From Phycisphaeraceae bacterium (lineage in GTDB: Bacteria; Planctomycetota; Phycisphaerae; Phycisphaerales; UBA1924), in assembly GCA_019454185.1 (NCBI GenBank), contig CP075368.1:1736001-1800000 (forward strand): a DNA stretch of 64,000 nt. Direction: 5' to 3'. The stretch's first letter is position 1, and the number at the start of each line of letters is the position of its first letter. The translations under genes were made by a program, and so were the position numbers. The notes below the pieces were generated by a model that searched no databases, was not told where the DNA came from, and saw only the letters and a program-made list of their open reading frames with translations. This document shows positions 45,923 through 55,654 of this stretch, one piece after another.

Positions 45923-47032
45923 ATGCGGTTGTTTGCCATGTCAATCCGGGTGAGGACGAGACCGATGCGCGTCATCGCTCGGGGAGTCAGCATCGGTACC
46001 GCGACGTTGGCTCTTCTCACGGGGTGCGCCACCACAGAGACATCGGTCTCGACACCGGCGATGTTCGCTGATAGCACGACAGAGACCTCGGCAATCCGGC
46101 GCGGGCAGGGGCGGTATGTGGTCTCCCGAGCCCCGTGGACGTTTGAAGGTGCTGCGGGCGAGGTGATCGAAACAACGACCTATCGGATTCTCACGACCGT
46201 GCGTCCCGGGTTGCTGCTCGATCGCCTGCCGACCTTCGTCGAGAGCGCGATTGCTGCGTACACCGGCTCTTTCGGCGTTCTGCCCGCGCCCTCGCAACGG
46301 CTTGAGACATACGTGCTGGCGACTCGGCCCCAGTGGGCGCGGCTGACGGAGTCGCTGATGCGTGAACGCGCGGGGGTGTACCTGCGGATCCAGCGCGGCG
46401 GCTACGCGGCGGACGGGCGGGGCGTCTATTTCGACATCGGAGTTCAGGACACGCTCGCCATCGCCGCTCACGAGGGGTGGCACCAGTACACCCAAACGAC
46501 CTTCAGAGACCGATTGCCGATCTGGCTCGAAGAAGGCATCGCGGCGTATATGGAGGGGTATCGCTGGGACACACTCTCGGATCGGCCGGTGTTCCTGCCC
46601 TGGTCGAATGTCGAGCGTTACGACGCGCTTCGATCCGCGCGGGAATCGGGCAAGCTGATGCCTCTGGAAGCGTTGCTTGTGTCCGAACCGGGAGAGTTGC
46701 TCGATCGGTCGGCATCGGACCCCTTGGTCTATTACGCGCAGGTCTGGGCGCTGGTCCATTGGCTCAGAGAGAGCGAAGGTGGGCTGCGTCGCGAGAGTCT
46801 TGAGCGTCTGCTCACTGACGCTGCCGTGGGACGCATGGGGCAGATCGTTCCGATGCGTGTAGGCAGCGGGCAGAGCGGTGGGCGCGCCGTAAGAAGCACA
46901 GCCGTGTTCCGGACGTATTTCAAAGAGGACATCGAATCGGCATCGGACTCATACCGTCGCTTTGTGGAGCGGATCACAAGACCGGGAGGCAAGGACCTCG
47001 TCGTGCTCGGTCGAAGCCCCTTCAGCGGCTGA
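45923..47032 (+). CDS. Lipoprotein with a gluzincin-like metallopeptidase motif
   Basis: The 369-residue protein has a lipoprotein signal (IGTATLALLTGC). The segment IAAHEGWHQY has the zinc-binding HExxH form (His183, Glu184, His187), and LEEGIAAYMEGY about 20 residues later supplies the third ligand Glu. This matches the peptidase MA / DUF1570-like layout. The protein is probably exported and anchored to a membrane. RBS GAGAGGA lies ten bases before ATG 45923. Peptidase activity is inferred from the motif only. Confidence 0.75.
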   Translation: MRLFAMSIRVRTRPMRVIARGVSIGTATLALLTGCATTETSVSTPAMFADSTTETSAIRRGQGRYVVSRAPWTFEGAAGEVIETTTYRILTTVRPGLLLDRLPTFVESAIAAYTGSFGVLPAPSQRLETYVLATRPQWARLTESLMRERAGVYLRIQRGGYAADGRGVYFDIGVQDTLAIAAHEGWHQYTQTTFRDRLPIWLEEGIAAYMEGYRWDTLSDRPVFLPWSNVERYDALRSARESGKLMPLEALLVSEPGELLDRSASDPLVYYAQVWALVHWLRESEGGLRRESLERLLTDAAVGRMGQIVPMRVGSGQSGGRAVRSTAVFRTYFKEDIESASDSYRRFVERITRPGGKDLVVLGRSPFSG

Positions 47033-47042
47033 TCCGAACGGC

Positions 47043-49115
47043 TCAGTTTCGGGTGCTGGCGAGCGAGCCCGCTGTGTTGTCATGACGTGGAGAGGGGGGC
47101 GCGCCGAGATAGGTGAGGGCTCTCTCCATGGCGCGCCGAACGACGGGGCCGGCTGTCATTGATCCATAGTGCGTTCGCTCGCGAACCCGCTTCGGCCCCG
47201 GATCGTCGATCACGACCAGGCATACGAGGCGGGGTTCTTCGGTTGGACCAGCGGCGATGAAGCTCGAGTTGTACTGGCCATCGAAATAGCCGCTCGAACC
47301 GCGTGGGCGCCTCATGCCGTCCGGCGCCTTGCCGAGCGGGATCTCGGCGGTTCCCGACTTCCCGAAGATCGAGTACCGCCACTGATTCGCGGCCGCCAGC
47401 TCGCTCTCAGATCCGGATCTTCTAGCTTGGACGCGCATGCGGTTCTCGACGTTGTGCGTCACGCCGCTGAGAGTCGCCCGTGTCAGCAACGCGACATCCG
47501 AAGGGAGGACGCGGTTGATGACCGGAATCGTGAGTGAATCGTGATCTACGGCTCGGAGTGTGACATCCGGCAGTGTTCCTGCCAGTTCACCCGGCCTTGC
47601 GAATGTCGCGAACGCCCTGACCATCTGGATCGGCGTGACGGCGACTTCGTGTCCGATCGGCACCGAGGTCTGGCTGTACTTCGACCATCTGCGTGCGGGG
47701 GTCACGATGCCCGCGCCCTCGCCGGGAAGACCGATGTTGGTACGGGATCCGAACCCGAAGCGAGTGACCGCCTCGTGCATCTGCTGGAAGGACATTCTCT
47801 CGCCCGCCTTGACCATGCCGATGTTGGACGAATTCACGAGCACGTCCTGCCACGACATGACGTCACGCTTTGTCACGTCTTCGATGTATCTGCCGTAGCT
47901 CGTGAACCAGCGCCCGCCTTCGGTATCGAAGATCTCGGCCGGCTTGGCAAAGCCACGCTCGGTGATCACGGCCCAGATGAACGACTTGAAGGTCGAACCG
48001 GGCTCGTAGACATCTTCGATGCAGCGATTGCGAGCCAGAGCGGGGTGGATGCGGCGTCCGGGATCTTCGGTGAGCGTCTTGTAGCGAGGCCGGGCGGAGC
48101 CCGACACCGGGTTCGGCCGACGCGCCACTGGATCCTTTGGCTCCCACGCGAACGGAACAACATCATCGCGGTCTAACACGATGTCGACCATCGCCAAGAC
48201 TTCACCCGTCAAAGGGTCCAGCATGATGCAACGCCCGCCCGCGGCGTCGGCATCCTGGATGCCACGCATCAGCTCTTCGTGCGCGATACGCTGGAGTTCA
48301 AGGTCGATCGAGAGTCGGGCATCCTGCCCTCGCTTGGCGGGGCTCCAATGACCGGGCTCGACCCAGAGCGGACGGCCTTGCGCGTCTCTGACATACTCCG
48401 CCTTGCCACTCTGCCCGAGCAGACCCTGGTTCAGGATCCGCTCTGCACCGATCGACCACTTCGGATCGACACCGACCTTGCCGACAACCGATGCGACCAG
48501 CGGACCGCCGGGATACTCGCGGATATCGCGGCGTTCAAGGTAAACGCCGGGGATCTTGAGCGACTTAACGGTTGCGATCTGATCCTCATCGAGCACGCTC
48601 CCGACCGCGACGTACCTCGCGAGACGCGGAGTATCGCCCTCATCCAAGTCGCTGGGTTCGTTGCTGTCCCTCCCGAATACCTGGCGCAGCATGGACGACA
48701 AGGTGAGGGGCTCGGGCGGCTCAGGGGGCTGTACCTGGGCCAGCTTGCTGTCATTCTGCGCGATCTTCGCCATCAACGGCTCACCGACCTTTTCGGGCGG
48801 TACGCCGAGCGCGTCGGCCAACCGGATGATCGCGGCCTCGGGCGGATCGGGGAAGACTGTCGGATCGATGAAGGCGCGATATCCGATGCGTGTGGTTGAG
48901 AGCAACCGACCCCGACGGTCGAGGATCTCGCCTCGAACTCCTGGAAGGGTCGCCCGGGTCACGCGGGCCTGGATGTGCTCAGCGAGCTTTGACGGCGGTT
49001 GGACCTGCAGCTGAACAACACGCAAGGCGGCTGCCACCATCGCGATAGCCATGCAGGCGCACGCGACCATGGTGGAGAGGTTCGCGCGAGATTCTGCCCT
49101 GCTGTCGTGCGTCAT
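47043..49115 (-). CDS. ftsI: Septal peptidoglycan transpeptidase (FtsI/PBP3-like)
   Basis: The 690-residue class B penicillin-binding protein cross-links peptidoglycan, mainly at the septum. It has an N-terminal membrane helix (MVACACMAIAMVAAALRVV), the PBP dimer domain (GVRGEILDRRGRLLS) and a transpeptidase domain. The active-site serine is in STFK (about 374-377), SSN is at about 428-430, and KSGT is at about 586. It ends a unit with rsmH, the LysM gene and the ftsL-like gene; its start overlaps the ftsL-like stop as ATGA. Confidence 0.94.
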   Translation of the reverse strand: MTHDSRAESRANLSTMVACACMAIAMVAAALRVVQLQVQPPSKLAEHIQARVTRATLPGVRGEILDRRGRLLSTTRIGYRAFIDPTVFPDPPEAAIIRLADALGVPPEKVGEPLMAKIAQNDSKLAQVQPPEPPEPLTLSSMLRQVFGRDSNEPSDLDEGDTPRLARYVAVGSVLDEDQIATVKSLKIPGVYLERRDIREYPGGPLVASVVGKVGVDPKWSIGAERILNQGLLGQSGKAEYVRDAQGRPLWVEPGHWSPAKRGQDARLSIDLELQRIAHEELMRGIQDADAAGGRCIMLDPLTGEVLAMVDIVLDRDDVVPFAWEPKDPVARRPNPVSGSARPRYKTLTEDPGRRIHPALARNRCIEDVYEPGSTFKSFIWAVITERGFAKPAEIFDTEGGRWFTSYGRYIEDVTKRDVMSWQDVLVNSSNIGMVKAGERMSFQQMHEAVTRFGFGSRTNIGLPGEGAGIVTPARRWSKYSQTSVPIGHEVAVTPIQMVRAFATFARPGELAGTLPDVTLRAVDHDSLTIPVINRVLPSDVALLTRATLSGVTHNVENRMRVQARRSGSESELAAANQWRYSIFGKSGTAEIPLGKAPDGMRRPRGSSGYFDGQYNSSFIAAGPTEEPRLVCLVVIDDPGPKRVRERTHYGSMTAGPVVRRAMERALTYLGAPPSPRHDNTAGSLASTRN

Positions 49116-49447
49116 CGTGGTGCCTGGGGTCTTTGGTGGACGCCCGGCGAACTCGGGACAGCCCGCCCGAGATCGTCGAACACGGTCGGCTCTGCGTTGT
49201 GGCCAGGCGCCGGATCGAGGAGCGGCTTGAGATCGCTTGCGGCAGCCGCGATCTCGTGGATGTGCTCGGGCGTGACGAGGGTTGCGATACGCGTGCGAAT
49301 CGCGAGTATCTGCTCATCCTGGCGCTTGATGCGCAGCCGCGTCTGCGTCAACTCGTGGAACGCCTGGATCCTGGCTTGGCGGACGGCAAGCAACGCGCAC
49401 GCGATGATGCCCAGAGAAAGCACAAGTGCAACGATCTTTCCGAACAC
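49112..49447 (-). CDS. FtsL-like small bitopic division protein
   Basis: The 111-residue protein has an N-terminal membrane helix (IVALVLSLGIIACALLAV) followed by a coiled-coil-like heptad region (LRIKRQDEQILAIRTRIATL). This layout and its position directly before ftsI match FtsL, which recruits FtsQB and activates FtsWI. FtsL sequences are too divergent for a motif-based call, so the assignment rests on context and layout. Confidence 0.65.
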   Translation of the reverse strand: MFGKIVALVLSLGIIACALLAVRQARIQAFHELTQTRLRIKRQDEQILAIRTRIATLVTPEHIHEIAAAASDLKPLLDPAPGHNAEPTVFDDLGRAVPSSPGVHQRPQAPR

Positions 49448-49492
49448 CTTGGCCTCACTCTACTGCCACTGCCTCAATCGTATGGTCAGACA

Positions 49493-50398
49493 CTACTTCG
49501 GCGGGATGCGCAGCACCATGTCGATCTTGATCTGGTTCGGGTCGGAGATCTTGTCGCGATTCGCGGCCAGAATCTCGTCAGCACGTGCCTTGGAGCCGAG
49601 GTATCTCTCGGCGAGCTTGGAAAGCGAGTCGCCCTTCGCCACCTTGTGAGTGGTGCCGACGTTTGCAGTGGCTGGGGCGGTCGTGGGCTTCGGAGCTGCC
49701 TTGGGCTCGGGCTTCGTTTCCGGTGCTCGCGTCTGGGCTGATGTCGGCTGCTCACCTGTCAGCACATGCTTCGGGGGCAGCTTGATGGTCGCTCCGACCC
49801 GCACGGTGCCATCGGCACCGACTCTGCCCTCGTTGAAGGCGGCGAGCGCCTTCCACAGGTTGGCATCGCCGTACGTGGCCCTCGCGATAGAGTAGAGAGA
49901 GTCCTTTTCCTTGATCCTGTAGATCTGGATGTCCTTGGGATCAACCGCCGGAGTGGCACGGTCGGCGACTCGCGCCTCAGGATTGGCTGGCGTCGAACGC
50001 TGAGCCCCGGAGTCTGTCGGTGTTCCCGCACGCCGGATGGCCTGCTCAAGGTTGTTCCGCGAGGGCTGCTGGAGCCCCTGCTCGATGACCATGAAGGTGG
50101 GTTCCGCAACGACCGGTTCAGGTTGTACGGTCTGTGTCTGCGCGATCTGCTGGGGATCGGCGGCCGCGGGCGAGGGTTCGATCCGGGCGGCGGGCGCGAT
50201 TTCACGCGCGTTCTGCTCCGCCCATCGAAGCACAGGGCTGATCGCTTCACCGAGCCCCAGGGTCGAACGCTCGTCGTCTACCGCGACGGACGCGAGCTTC
50301 AGTTCTCGCTGGCCGGAGAGATGGTCGCTGACGAGAACGCCGACGATGAGAATCAGCGTGAATCCGATGATGAGGGCGAGCTTGTGTTCACGGGTCAC
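49493..50398 (-). CDS. Membrane-anchored protein with two LysM domains
   Basis: The 301-residue protein has a membrane helix just after the start (HKLALIIGFTLILIVGVLVS), a Gln/Pro/Ala-rich linker, and two LysM domains (IYRIKEKDSLYSIARATYG and THKVAKGDSLSKLAERYLG) that bind peptidoglycan. I prefer the GTG at 50398; a GTG at 50458 is also in frame. Its place between rsmH and the ftsL-like gene suggests a cell-wall or division role. This gene is not part of the usual dcw order. Confidence 0.85.
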   Translation of the reverse strand: MTREHKLALIIGFTLILIVGVLVSDHLSGQRELKLASVAVDDERSTLGLGEAISPVLRWAEQNAREIAPAARIEPSPAAADPQQIAQTQTVQPEPVVAEPTFMVIEQGLQQPSRNNLEQAIRRAGTPTDSGAQRSTPANPEARVADRATPAVDPKDIQIYRIKEKDSLYSIARATYGDANLWKALAAFNEGRVGADGTVRVGATIKLPPKHVLTGEQPTSAQTRAPETKPEPKAAPKPTTAPATANVGTTHKVAKGDSLSKLAERYLGSKARADEILAANRDKISDPNQIKIDMVLRIPPK

Positions 50399-50480
50399 TT
50401 GGCCGCATCCTTGCTTGCAACGGGTGTGAACTGACCTCGCGATCCTGTCCTTGGACACGAGGAAGAACCGCAGAAAAATC

Positions 50481-51449
50481 TTAGCGCCTTCGAACCGCTC
50501 GAAGCTTCGCCGAACGCGACCGAGGGTTCACCTCGACCTCGGCTCCGGAGGGCCCGACGTGGCCGGAGAGCAGATCGTCGGCCAAGCCACGATCTCGCAG
50601 ACTTGAGAACATCTTCTTGACCGGGCGGTCTTCGAGGGAGTGGAACGAGATGACGCCGACGCGGGCTCCCGGAGCGAGCCACTGCGACCTCGAAGAGCCG
50701 AGCATCGCGGCCTCAACCGAGTGGAGTAGAGCATCGAGATTGCCGAGTTCGTCGTTCACGGCTATGCGAATGGCCTGGAAGGTCTTGGTGGCTGGGTCGA
50801 TGCCGGCCGAGTCGGAACGCCCGACTGCGGACCGGACGATTGAGGCAAGGTCCGAAGTTGTGGATATCGGGTGCGTCCGACGCTCCTCGTCAATCTTTCG
50901 TGCGATCGCCCCGGCGCGGCGTTCCTCGCCGAACTCTCTGAGAATTCGCTCGAGTTCAGAGACGGGGAGTGACGCGACAAGATCGGCCGCGGAGTGGGGC
51001 AATGGTTCAGACGACCCGGGCGTCTTGGGAGCCGCACCATCCTGGCTCGCGAGACGCATATCCAGTGGACCTTCCCGGGAGAAGGAGAGCCCCCGCTGCG
51101 GATCCTCCATCTGGTTGGAGGCGAAACCGAGGTCGGCCAGGACCATGTCGGCCATGCGCCCGCTGGAGGTAATCCGCTTCGGGAATCCGGCGAAGTTGGC
51201 GCAGAAGCTCTGGATCTCGGGAGAGTCGGCACCGAGCGACGCCCTGATCCTCTCCTCAGCGCGTCTGAGATTGCCCAAGTCCCAGTCGTTGAGTATCAGG
51301 CAGCCGGACGGCCCGATCCTGCGTGCGATCTCCAGGGCATGCCCACCGAGACCCGTTGTGCAGTCGGCATAGACCTGGCCGGGGCGAGGGTCGAGGGCAT
51401 CCAGCACTTCGTGGAGCAAGACCGGGATGTGGCTATATCTGTCGGACAT
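50481..51449 (-). CDS. rsmH: 16S rRNA (cytosine(1402)-N(4))-methyltransferase RsmH
   Basis: RsmH (MraW) methylates N4 of C1402 in 16S rRNA and is usually the second gene of the dcw cluster. The 322-residue protein has HIPVLLHEVLDAL, the SAM-binding DCTTGLGGHALE at 29-40, MVLADLGFAS and the C-terminal ISFHSLEDRPVKKMF. Start is ATG 51449. mraZ, normally just upstream, is absent; the divergent skp-like gene lies there. Confidence 0.94.
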   Translation of the reverse strand: MSDRYSHIPVLLHEVLDALDPRPGQVYADCTTGLGGHALEIARRIGPSGCLILNDWDLGNLRRAEERIRASLGADSPEIQSFCANFAGFPKRITSSGRMADMVLADLGFASNQMEDPQRGLSFSREGPLDMRLASQDGAAPKTPGSSEPLPHSAADLVASLPVSELERILREFGEERRAGAIARKIDEERRTHPISTTSDLASIVRSAVGRSDSAGIDPATKTFQAIRIAVNDELGNLDALLHSVEAAMLGSSRSQWLAPGARVGVISFHSLEDRPVKKMFSSLRDRGLADDLLSGHVGPSGAEVEVNPRSRSAKLRAVRRR

Positions 51450-51563
51450 GTCGAGGAGCGTATCGCGATCCCATGGTGGGGATTTGTTCGACTGGCCTAT
51501 GATTCGTTTCGTGGATCGTCCGACCCCGCAAGCGGTACACATGAGTCTCTTGGAGTCCATTCA

Positions 51564-52217
51564 ATGCGCACGTACGAGCGAGCCGGTCTGTGGATTGCTG
51601 TCTCCGTGGCGATCATCCTCGCCTTCAACCTCCGCATCCCGGAACGCGCAGCGACCGCACAGCCGACGAATCAGATCATCAGGGTCGCGACTGTTGACAT
51701 GTTCCAGTTGCTTGAGTCGATGATCGATTCTGACCGTTACAAGCCCGCTCGCGATGCGCGGGATGCCGAGATCAAGTCGAAGTACGACGCGCTCCTTGCT
51801 GAACTCAAGTCGCTCGAGACCAAGATCCAGCTCATCCCGCAGGGAACGCCGGAGTTCCAGGCGACCATGTCGCAGGGACAGGCGAAGGAGATGGAGCGTC
51901 AGCAGTTCGCTCAGCAGGTCGGGCGTGATCAGGATGCCTTCGTGGCCTCTCAGGTCAAAGAGGCCTACGCACTTGTGCATGCTGCCGTCAACGAGTCGGC
52001 GGCCCAACTCGGGTATACGCACGTCTTTACAACCCGGACGAGCGCGACCAACATGAAGGGGGACTCTCTCGCCCCGGTCATGCAGGAGATACTGGCTCGG
52101 CCGCTCGTTCGGACCAGCACGACGGACGACATCACCGACAAGGTGCGAGCACGCCTTGGTCTTCCTGAGAAGCCGGCGGCAACTGACGATGCCGGCACGG
52201 CCAACGGCGGACGCTAA
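51564..52217 (+). CDS. Skp/OmpH-family periplasmic chaperone
   Basis: The 217-residue protein has an N-terminal signal or anchor (GLWIAVSVAIILAFNL), then IRVATVDMFQLLESM and a long coiled coil (YDALLAELKSLETKIQLI). The OmpH family holds unfolded outer-membrane proteins in the periplasm. GGAG lies eight bases before the start, ATG 51564. The stop overlaps the convergent lipB stop by three bases. It lies in the envelope-gene neighbourhood with lpxA, as skp and lpxA do in proteobacteria. Confidence 0.85.
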   Translation: MRTYERAGLWIAVSVAIILAFNLRIPERAATAQPTNQIIRVATVDMFQLLESMIDSDRYKPARDARDAEIKSKYDALLAELKSLETKIQLIPQGTPEFQATMSQGQAKEMERQQFAQQVGRDQDAFVASQVKEAYALVHAAVNESAAQLGYTHVFTTRTSATNMKGDSLAPVMQEILARPLVRTSTTDDITDKVRARLGLPEKPAATDDAGTANGGR

Positions 52218-52945
52218 TCGCCCGAGCCCTCTCGTCCCCCAAGATCCATCACATTGATGCGATCTCGAATGTGCCTCCCGAGCGAGGCGCACATGGCCTG
52301 CTTGACATCCCCCATCGCTGGACAGCGATCTCCGAGTACGTCTTGGAGCGACGTGACCGGACGTCCGACAAGGCCGCACGGAACGATCAGTTGGAAGTGC
52401 GACAGATCGGTCGCGACATTCAACGCGAGCCCGTGCATGGAGATCCACTTTCGTACCCGGACGCCCATCGCGCAGACCTTCGCGTGAGGCGTTTCGTCGG
52501 CTTCGCCTTTGGTGATCCAGACACCCGTTGCTACTGGATCGCGGACTGCGGAGACCCCCCACTGCCGGCAGACATCGATCGTCGCCGCCTCGAGCAGTCG
52601 CATGTAGTCGTGCAGGCGCAGACCGAGCGTGTTGAGGTCCAAAATCGGGTAGACAACGAGTTGTCCGGGGCCGTGGTAGGTGATGTCCCCCCCACGGTCG
52701 GTTTGCTCGACACGCACGCCCTTCGCTTGGAGCGTTGACGGATCCGCGACGAGGTGCCTCGCAGCATCTGGCCTGGCGGAGATCGTGATCACGGGCGGGT
52801 GCTCGACAAGGAGCACGCGGCCGATCTCTGGAGCACCGGACTCACGCGCGGCCAGGACCTCTTCAAGATGGTGACGCTGGACCTCCAAGGCCTCCCCGTA
52901 GGCCATCCGGCCGAGATCGACAGACTGGAATGGGAGTTCTGCCAT
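52214..52945 (-). CDS. lipB: Octanoyltransferase LipB
   Basis: LipB moves octanoyl groups from acyl-carrier protein to the lipoyl domains of 2-oxoacid dehydrogenases. The 243-residue protein has DRGGDITYHGPGQLVVYP at 83-100, HAKVCAMGVRV with the catalytic Lys156, and VPCGL with the catalytic Cys190. I start at MAELPFQ (52945); the frame is open to 53029 but begins with implausible sequence. It is divergent from lpxA. lipA is not in the window. Confidence 0.93.
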   Translation of the reverse strand: MAELPFQSVDLGRMAYGEALEVQRHHLEEVLAARESGAPEIGRVLLVEHPPVITISARPDAARHLVADPSTLQAKGVRVEQTDRGGDITYHGPGQLVVYPILDLNTLGLRLHDYMRLLEAATIDVCRQWGVSAVRDPVATGVWITKGEADETPHAKVCAMGVRVRKWISMHGLALNVATDLSHFQLIVPCGLVGRPVTSLQDVLGDRCPAMGDVKQAMCASLGRHIRDRINVMDLGGREGSGD

Positions 52946-53023
52946 CGAGCGACGTGTGCCCTGCGTGGAACGCGCCTCGGGATCGTGATGATCCCTGAAA
53001 CGGCCCATACCTACGATAGCCGC

Positions 53024-53923
53024 ATGCAAGTACAGGGCTCACCGCAGATCCATCCGACCTCGATCGTCTCGCCTGAATGCCGCCTCGGTCAGGGCGTCCG
53101 CATCGGACCATTCTGTGTGCTCGAGGGGGAGATCACGATCGGCGATGACGCCGAGTTGATCTCGCACGTCTGCTTGCGCGGACCGCTGCGCATCGGCGAT
53201 CGGACCCGTGTGTATCCCGGCGCGTGCCTCGGGTTCGAGCCCCAGGATTTTAAGTACAAGCCGGGGATGCAGACTGCGGGAGTCGTGGTCGGCTCCGACT
53301 GCCTGATTCGAGAGCACGTCACGATCCACGCTTCGACAAAGCCGGATGTACCGACCCAGGTCGGCAACGGCTGCTTCCTCATGGCGACAACGCATCTCGG
53401 CCACGATGTTCGAATCGGCAACAACGTGGTGATGGTCAATGGCGCGGGCATCGCCGGGCACAGTGATATCGGGGACAACGTGATCCTCTCGGGCGGCGTG
53501 CTCATTCACCAGTTCGTTCGCGTAGGGAGATACGCGATGCTGTCGGGGGGTGTCGGCGTCTCGATGGATGTGCCGCCGTTCTGCGTCGTCGCGGAGCGGA
53601 ATCGACTGGGCGGGATCAATCTCGTCGGCATGCGTCGGGCCGGCTTCACTCGGGATGAGATCACGGGAGTGCGGCGTGCGTTCCGCGAGGTTCTTCGGGT
53701 GCCGACGCTCACGAAGCAGGAGATGGTGGACAAGCTCCAGGAGCTCGGGCGGACCTGCCCCCCTGTCGCCGAGATGGCCTCGTTTGTCGCGGAGCCGAAT
53801 CGGCGCGCTATATGCCCCGGGCCGGGACGCCCACCCCGGATGTTCACGACATTCCTGCATCTTGGCCGCCGGGGCAAGAGCGGCCTGCAGGAGGCGCTGC
53901 TTGGCTCGTCGGACGAAGAGTGA
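53024..53923 (+). CDS. lpxA: Acyl-ACP--UDP-N-acetylglucosamine O-acyltransferase
   Basis: LpxA catalyses the first step of lipid A synthesis. The 299-residue protein is a left-handed beta-helix of hexapeptide repeats (IGPFCVLEGEITIGDD, VRIGNNVVMVNGAGIAG). The catalytic His is His127 in THLGHDVRIG. MRRAGFTRDEITGVRRAFRE opens the C-terminal helices. It is about 40 residues longer than the E. coli protein, mainly at the C-terminus. Start is MQVQGSPQIHP. Its presence implies an LPS-type outer membrane. Confidence 0.94.
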   Translation: MQVQGSPQIHPTSIVSPECRLGQGVRIGPFCVLEGEITIGDDAELISHVCLRGPLRIGDRTRVYPGACLGFEPQDFKYKPGMQTAGVVVGSDCLIREHVTIHASTKPDVPTQVGNGCFLMATTHLGHDVRIGNNVVMVNGAGIAGHSDIGDNVILSGGVLIHQFVRVGRYAMLSGGVGVSMDVPPFCVVAERNRLGGINLVGMRRAGFTRDEITGVRRAFREVLRVPTLTKQEMVDKLQELGRTCPPVAEMASFVAEPNRRAICPGPGRPPRMFTTFLHLGRRGKSGLQEALLGSSDEE

Positions 53924-53984
53924 GTCGTTGGACGCGACGTGGTCCGTGTCGATATCCTCAAGCGAAGGCCGGAGAGCACAGGAC

Positions 53985-54860
53985 ATGCACACGGACGGCA
54001 CGGAGCAGACGCCATGGATGAGCGTGCTGGCGAGCGGATCGTCGGGCAATTGCTCTGTCCTGTCATGGAACGACGGGGCAAGGCGTGCGGCAGCGTTGAT
54101 CGATCTCGGGCTGAGTCCGAGGCGGACTCGCAACTCGCTCGCGTCGCTCGGGCTGTCACTCGATGACATCTCGTTCGTGCTGCTGACGCACCTTGACAGC
54201 GACCACTTCCATTCCGGCTGGCTCAGAAAGGGACTTGTGCCTGGGCCATTGTGGATGCACAGGAGGCATGTCGGGCGTGCGTCCCGCGAGGGGATCGCCA
54301 CGCTCCGCACCGAGGTGTACGACGAGGGCTTTCGCGAGCGCGGCCTCGTCGCTTCGGTGCATATGGCCTCGCACGACGAACTCGGCGTCGCGACTTTCAG
54401 GATCGGCTTCACCCAGCATCCCGGGCAACTCGGATTCGCAACGGATGTCGGGCGTGTGACGCCTGGACTCATCGAGCACCTTCGGCGGGTTGATGTCCTG
54501 GCCATCGAATCAAACTACTGCCCCAGACTCGAGCTCGCGTCGGACCGCTCGGAGTTTCTCAAACGCCGCATCATGGGCGGTAGCGGGCATATCTCAAACG
54601 AGGAGTCTGCCTCAGCCGCCCGAGCGATCGGGCCACGGGAACACCTCGTTCTGCTTCACCTTTCCCGCCAGTGCAACAGCCCCTCGATCGCGCTCGGCCA
54701 TCACGAGGGAATCGGCTGCCCGATCACCGTGTCCACCCATGCCGAGCCGACCATGCCAATTCCGATCGTCGGCTCAGAAACAGCACGAATCGCGCCGCCC
54801 CGTGTGGAGACACGGGTTGGGAAGCAATGGCACCTCTTCCCGGCAGGACAGCACGCATGA
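53985..54860 (+). CDS. Metallo-beta-lactamase-fold hydrolase (YycJ/WalJ-like)
   Basis: The 291-residue protein opens with LASGSSGNCSV, as in YycJ-type hydrolases, and has a metal-binding loop LLTHLDSDH at 66-74. The canonical motif is HxHxDH; here the second His is Asp71. Another His is in MASHDELG, and FATDVG and LAIESN follow as in the family. Many relatives are nucleases or phosphodiesterases. GGAGAG lies before ATG 53985. Its stop overlaps the next start as ATGA. Confidence 0.82.
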   Translation: MHTDGTEQTPWMSVLASGSSGNCSVLSWNDGARRAAALIDLGLSPRRTRNSLASLGLSLDDISFVLLTHLDSDHFHSGWLRKGLVPGPLWMHRRHVGRASREGIATLRTEVYDEGFRERGLVASVHMASHDELGVATFRIGFTQHPGQLGFATDVGRVTPGLIEHLRRVDVLAIESNYCPRLELASDRSEFLKRRIMGGSGHISNEESASAARAIGPREHLVLLHLSRQCNSPSIALGHHEGIGCPITVSTHAEPTMPIPIVGSETARIAPPRVETRVGKQWHLFPAGQHA

Positions 54861-55654
54861 GCACGGCTCCGAACGAGCCGGGCAGACTGAAAGACCTGCG
54901 GCAGCAGGTCCGGCTGCTGCTTGGCCTGAGGGACACGATCACGGTCGATGGCGTTCGCTATGTGGAGCGCACCCATGAGCCGCTGCGCCGCGCACTCAGC
55001 AAGAAGGGGCGCGGGTACAAGGACTACGAAGTGACGTTCCGATCGGGCGAGCGCATGCGAATCCGCTACGCGCCTTCACGCATTTACGCTGACATCGCCG
55101 GGGCGTCCGCGCTCGCTCCATATCGCCCAGCAGACACGCTGATCCGGCCTGGTGCGAGGCTGCTCGTGATCGATGCCGGAACCGGCTTCGGTGCCGCGTG
55201 GCTTGTCCAGCGCGTCGGCCCTGCGGGGGCTATCGTCGCCCTCGAAGAAGACGGTGAGAGTTCTCACTACGCGATCAGGCGATACACGCTGCCGAACGTC
55301 GCGTTCGAGCGCGGCTCGACCGAATCGCTCAGGGGCGAACTCGACGGCTCTTTCGACGGCGTGGTCGCGCTCGCCGTGCTTCGTCGCGAGCACGATGACC
55401 GCGCGGCACAGATCCTCGAACTCTGGCGCGTTCTCAAGCCCGGCGGGTGGATGCTCCTCGGCGGCCCGGCCGCGGGTGAGGCGATCACGACCATCCTCAT
55501 CGACTCAGGGGTGCAGGATGCGGAGATCGCGACATCAGAGGTTGTGACCCGGGGGCCAGACGGGCTCATGACATTCCTCGTCCGCAAGGGCGTGCCGACG
55601 GCAGCAGAGTTTCGGAACGAATCCGATGCCGACGAGGGTCCGACCGATGCCTGA
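54857..55654 (+). CDS. SAM-methyltransferase-like protein
   Basis: The 265-residue protein has a Rossmann-type motif (LLVIDAGTGFGAAWLVQRV), an acidic strand end (GAIVALEED), and a motif II/III pattern (FDGVVALAVLRRE, LWRVLKPGGWMLLGG) typical of class I methyltransferases. The N-terminal 80 residues are a separate basic region (YEVTFRSGERMRIRYAPSR). The substrate is unknown. It is translationally coupled to the hydrolase gene before it and overlaps the next. Confidence 0.75.
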   Translation: MSTAPNEPGRLKDLRQQVRLLLGLRDTITVDGVRYVERTHEPLRRALSKKGRGYKDYEVTFRSGERMRIRYAPSRIYADIAGASALAPYRPADTLIRPGARLLVIDAGTGFGAAWLVQRVGPAGAIVALEEDGESSHYAIRRYTLPNVAFERGSTESLRGELDGSFDGVVALAVLRREHDDRAAQILELWRVLKPGGWMLLGGPAAGEAITTILIDSGVQDAEIATSEVVTRGPDGLMTFLVRKGVPTAAEFRNESDADEGPTDA

